From Cyanobacteriota bacterium (GTDB taxonomy: Bacteria; Cyanobacteriota; Cyanobacteriia; Phormidesmidales; Phormidesmidaceae): 5,096 bases of DNA. Positions 3,604 through 5,096 of this stretch are shown here, in pieces (the stretch's first letter is position 1; each line of letters opens with the position of its first letter). The stretch is from the NCBI GenBank assembly GCA_027619675.1, contig JAQCHG010000192.1, positions 1-5,096 of the forward strand, in the 5' to 3' direction. The notes below the pieces were generated by a model. The model worked only from the letters and a program-made list of their open reading frames with translations, had not been told where the DNA came from and ran no database searches. Both the position numbers and the translations under genes were made by a program.

Positions 3604-5040
3604 CTAGCGAAACTTGAGCTTACGGGAAGCGTAGGCACACATCCGCAGCAGCACCAACCCTTCCTTGACGTGGGCGATGTTGGACTCGCCATAGTGGCGG
3701 GGCTGGTAGCGGATGGGGACTTCGACAATGTGCAGGTTCAACTTGGCGGCCCCAAACAGCAGGTCAAAATCCCCAAAGGGATCAAAATCGCCGAAATAGT
3801 GGCGACCGGCAGCAATGCGATCGTAGTCCTGCCGCCACAGCACCTTGGTGCCGCAGAGGGTATCCTTCAACGGTTGCTCTAACAGGAAGGAGAAAATTTG
3901 GGCAAAGATTTTGTTGGCCAAGGTGTTGAGCCAGGGCATGGCGGTGTGCGATCGCGGATACACCAGCCGAGAGCCGTTGATAAATTCCCCCCGTCCCGAA
4001 GCCATCACCTCGACAAAATGGGGCAGATCCTCCGGCGGTACGGTGAGGTCCGCGTCCAAAATCATCAGAATGTCCCCCGTGGCCTCAGCAAACCCCAGGC
4101 GCACTGCATCGGCCTTGCCCTTACCCGTTTGTTGCAGTGCCTTCAGGGTAAAGGGACCCTGATAGTCATCCACTAAAGCCTGAATCTCTGCCCAGGTGCG
4201 GTCTTGGGAGTGGCCCTCGACAAAAATCACCTCGGTGTGGCCCCCCAATTGGGGCAATCGGGCGATCGCATTGCGAATGTTCCCCGCCTCATTGCGCGCC
4301 GGGATCACCACCGAACAACTGGGGGCGGCGGGCGACGGCACCGGATTGGGACGGGCCACCACGTAATTGGTCAGGCACAGGTGCTTAATTCCCGGCAGGG
4401 GGGCCAAGTAGCGGTTCGCCGCCCCCGCCACCAAGGGCAGCTTTTTGGGCACTAGAAATCGGCGGCCCTGCTTGAGGGGGGTAAACCCCGTGATGGCCAG
4501 CAGGTTGATCACATCATCCATGGACAGCCAACTTTGGGGAGGCTGGGGGCGGCGTTGACCCACCGTCTCCGCCAGCCGCAGCAGGGGCTCCCACATGTAG
4601 TTGTGGAAGGTCAAAATTACGCGGGTGCGGCTATGGCAGAGGGGCTGCAACCGCTGCAACACCGCCTGCACATCGCTGAGGTAACCCAACACCCCCGCTA
4701 AGAGAATGTAGTCAAATTGTTGATGATCTGGCCCTAAGGCTTCAGGGGCCAGGGTTTCGGCATCTAGACAGTAAAAATGCAGATGGGGATGGCGGGCCTG
4801 GGCTAAGGTCACCACTTCTTGAGAAAAATCGATGCCCACCCCCACCTGAGGAGCCACCCCATGGAGCAAGTCCCCCAAACCGCAGCCAATCTCCAACACC
4901 CGCGCTGCTGGGGGGATGAGAAACTGGTGCAGTCGCTCAATATCCCGGTAGTAATAGCGGTTCCGCCGCTGCCACCGCTCTAACTGGGGGGCAACTTGGT
5001 TGAAATCCCGCCTAATTTCTTCCCTCAGAGAACTTTTCAT
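3604..5040 (-). CDS. Bifunctional SAM methyltransferase / family 2 glycosyltransferase
   Basis: This 478-residue protein joins two enzymes. Residues 1-230 form a class I methyltransferase: VLEIGCGLGD (48-57) is the SAM-binding motif I, Asp71 in GIDFS ends strand 2, and DAE (93-95) follows. Residues 241-478 form a GT-A glycosyltransferase of family 2, resembling dolichol- or polyprenyl-phosphate sugar synthases: SVVIPARNE (243-251) starts the nucleotide-binding fold, VEGHSQD (274-280) follows, DAD (329-331) is the metal-binding DXD motif, then NGSR (355-358), DTLCGTK (393-399) and PIRY (442-445). No membrane helices follow the transferase domain. From memory the same fusion occurs in other cyanobacteria, so it is unlikely to be a local accident. 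Donor sugar, acceptor and methyl target cannot be read from sequence; glycosylation of a lipid carrier or envelope glycan is an inference. I prefer ATG 5040, which fits a start directly before REEIRRDF; a GTG at 5076 would add 12 unremarkable residues. Three HIP1-like GCGATCG sites lie within it. Confidence 0.92.
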   Translation of the reverse strand: MKSSLREEIRRDFNQVAPQLERWQRRNRYYYRDIERLHQFLIPPAARVLEIGCGLGDLLHGVAPQVGVGIDFSQEVVTLAQARHPHLHFYCLDAETLAPEALGPDHQQFDYILLAGVLGYLSDVQAVLQRLQPLCHSRTRVILTFHNYMWEPLLRLAETVGQRRPQPPQSWLSMDDVINLLAITGFTPLKQGRRFLVPKKLPLVAGAANRYLAPLPGIKHLCLTNYVVARPNPVPSPAAPSCSVVIPARNEAGNIRNAIARLPQLGGHTEVIFVEGHSQDRTWAEIQALVDDYQGPFTLKALQQTGKGKADAVRLGFAEATGDILMILDADLTVPPEDLPHFVEVMASGRGEFINGSRLVYPRSHTAMPWLNTLANKIFAQIFSFLLEQPLKDTLCGTKVLWRQDYDRIAAGRHYFGDFDPFGDFDLLFGAAKLNLHIVEVPIRYQPRHYGESNIAHVKEGLVLLRMCAYASRKLKFR

Positions 5041-5096
5041 ATTGGGGGAAGTAGGGTGGGTAAGTACACTAAACACTAATCAACCTGGCTCCAAAT
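5041..5096. other. Upstream region of the fusion enzyme with alternative GTG start
   Basis: Reading leftward, an in-frame TGA is followed three bases later by GTG at 5076, which is open into the enzyme. The sequence before ATG 5040 (CTACTTCCCCCAAT) lacks a Shine-Dalgarno, while AGG lies seven bases before the GTG, so the GTG start cannot be dismissed. TTTAGTG and TTAGTG form a short direct repeat here. Too little is visible to call a promoter. Confidence 0.4.

Larger units (their letters stand above)
124..4269. repeat. Seven scattered HIP1 octamers (GCGATCGC)
   Basis: Perfect copies are at 124-131, 463-470, 928-935, 1213-1220, 2876-2883, 3948-3955 and 4262-4269; the feature spans first to last. 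All seven lie inside coding regions, none in the spacers. A density of about one per 700 bases is far above chance and is a hallmark of many cyanobacterial genomes. Confidence 0.95.

Noticed and set aside
3556..4455. Several plus-strand open frames opposite the fusion enzyme.
   Set aside because: They are antisense to a gene with full motif sets in both domains; GC-rich third positions produce such shadows.

Overview
The window looks like chromosomal DNA of a GC-rich cyanobacterium. It holds seven perfect copies of the HIP1 octamer GCGATCGC in about 5 kb, a heptamer tandem repeat of the cyanobacterial STRR type, and two proteins that I recognise as conserved cyanobacterial families. HIP1 density and repeat-laden spacers would suit a filamentous or Leptolyngbya/Prochlorothrix-like lineage, but the genus cannot be fixed from this sequence.

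Layout. All supportable genes lie on the minus strand, so transcription runs right to left. From the right: (i) 5040-3604, a two-domain enzyme with an N-terminal SAM methyltransferase and a C-terminal GT-A family 2 glycosyltransferase; (ii) a spacer of about 670 bases (2929-3603) with a strong plus-strand intrinsic terminator, a 16-bp inverted repeat and an 8-bp-period tandem repeat, but no convincing gene; (iii) 2928-2266, a small, very acidic lipoprotein; (iv) a spacer of about 570 bases (1695-2265) packed with hairpin repeats and carrying what looks like the 3' remnant of a gene (1953-1756); (v) 1694-678, a SAM methyltransferase whose reading frame contains five copies of a 7-bp repeat; (vi) a short spacer with a 14-bp inverted repeat; (vii) 491-1, the N-terminal part of a secreted protein that runs off the left edge.

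The genes are separated by long spacers with their own structures, so they are probably separate transcription units and not one operon. No shared pathway is visible. The fusion enzyme may modify a lipid- or polyprenyl-linked sugar, the second methyltransferase has an unknown substrate, and the lipoprotein and the left-edge protein are envelope or periplasmic proteins of unknown function.

I see no CRISPR array, transposase, toxin-antitoxin pair, tRNA or rRNA, and no clear new multi-gene system. The points most worth a second look are the frame-sensitive heptamer repeat inside the methyltransferase, the plus-strand terminator with no plus-strand gene in front of it, the hairpin-rich repeat cluster next to a gene remnant, and a repeat shared by the two large spacers.
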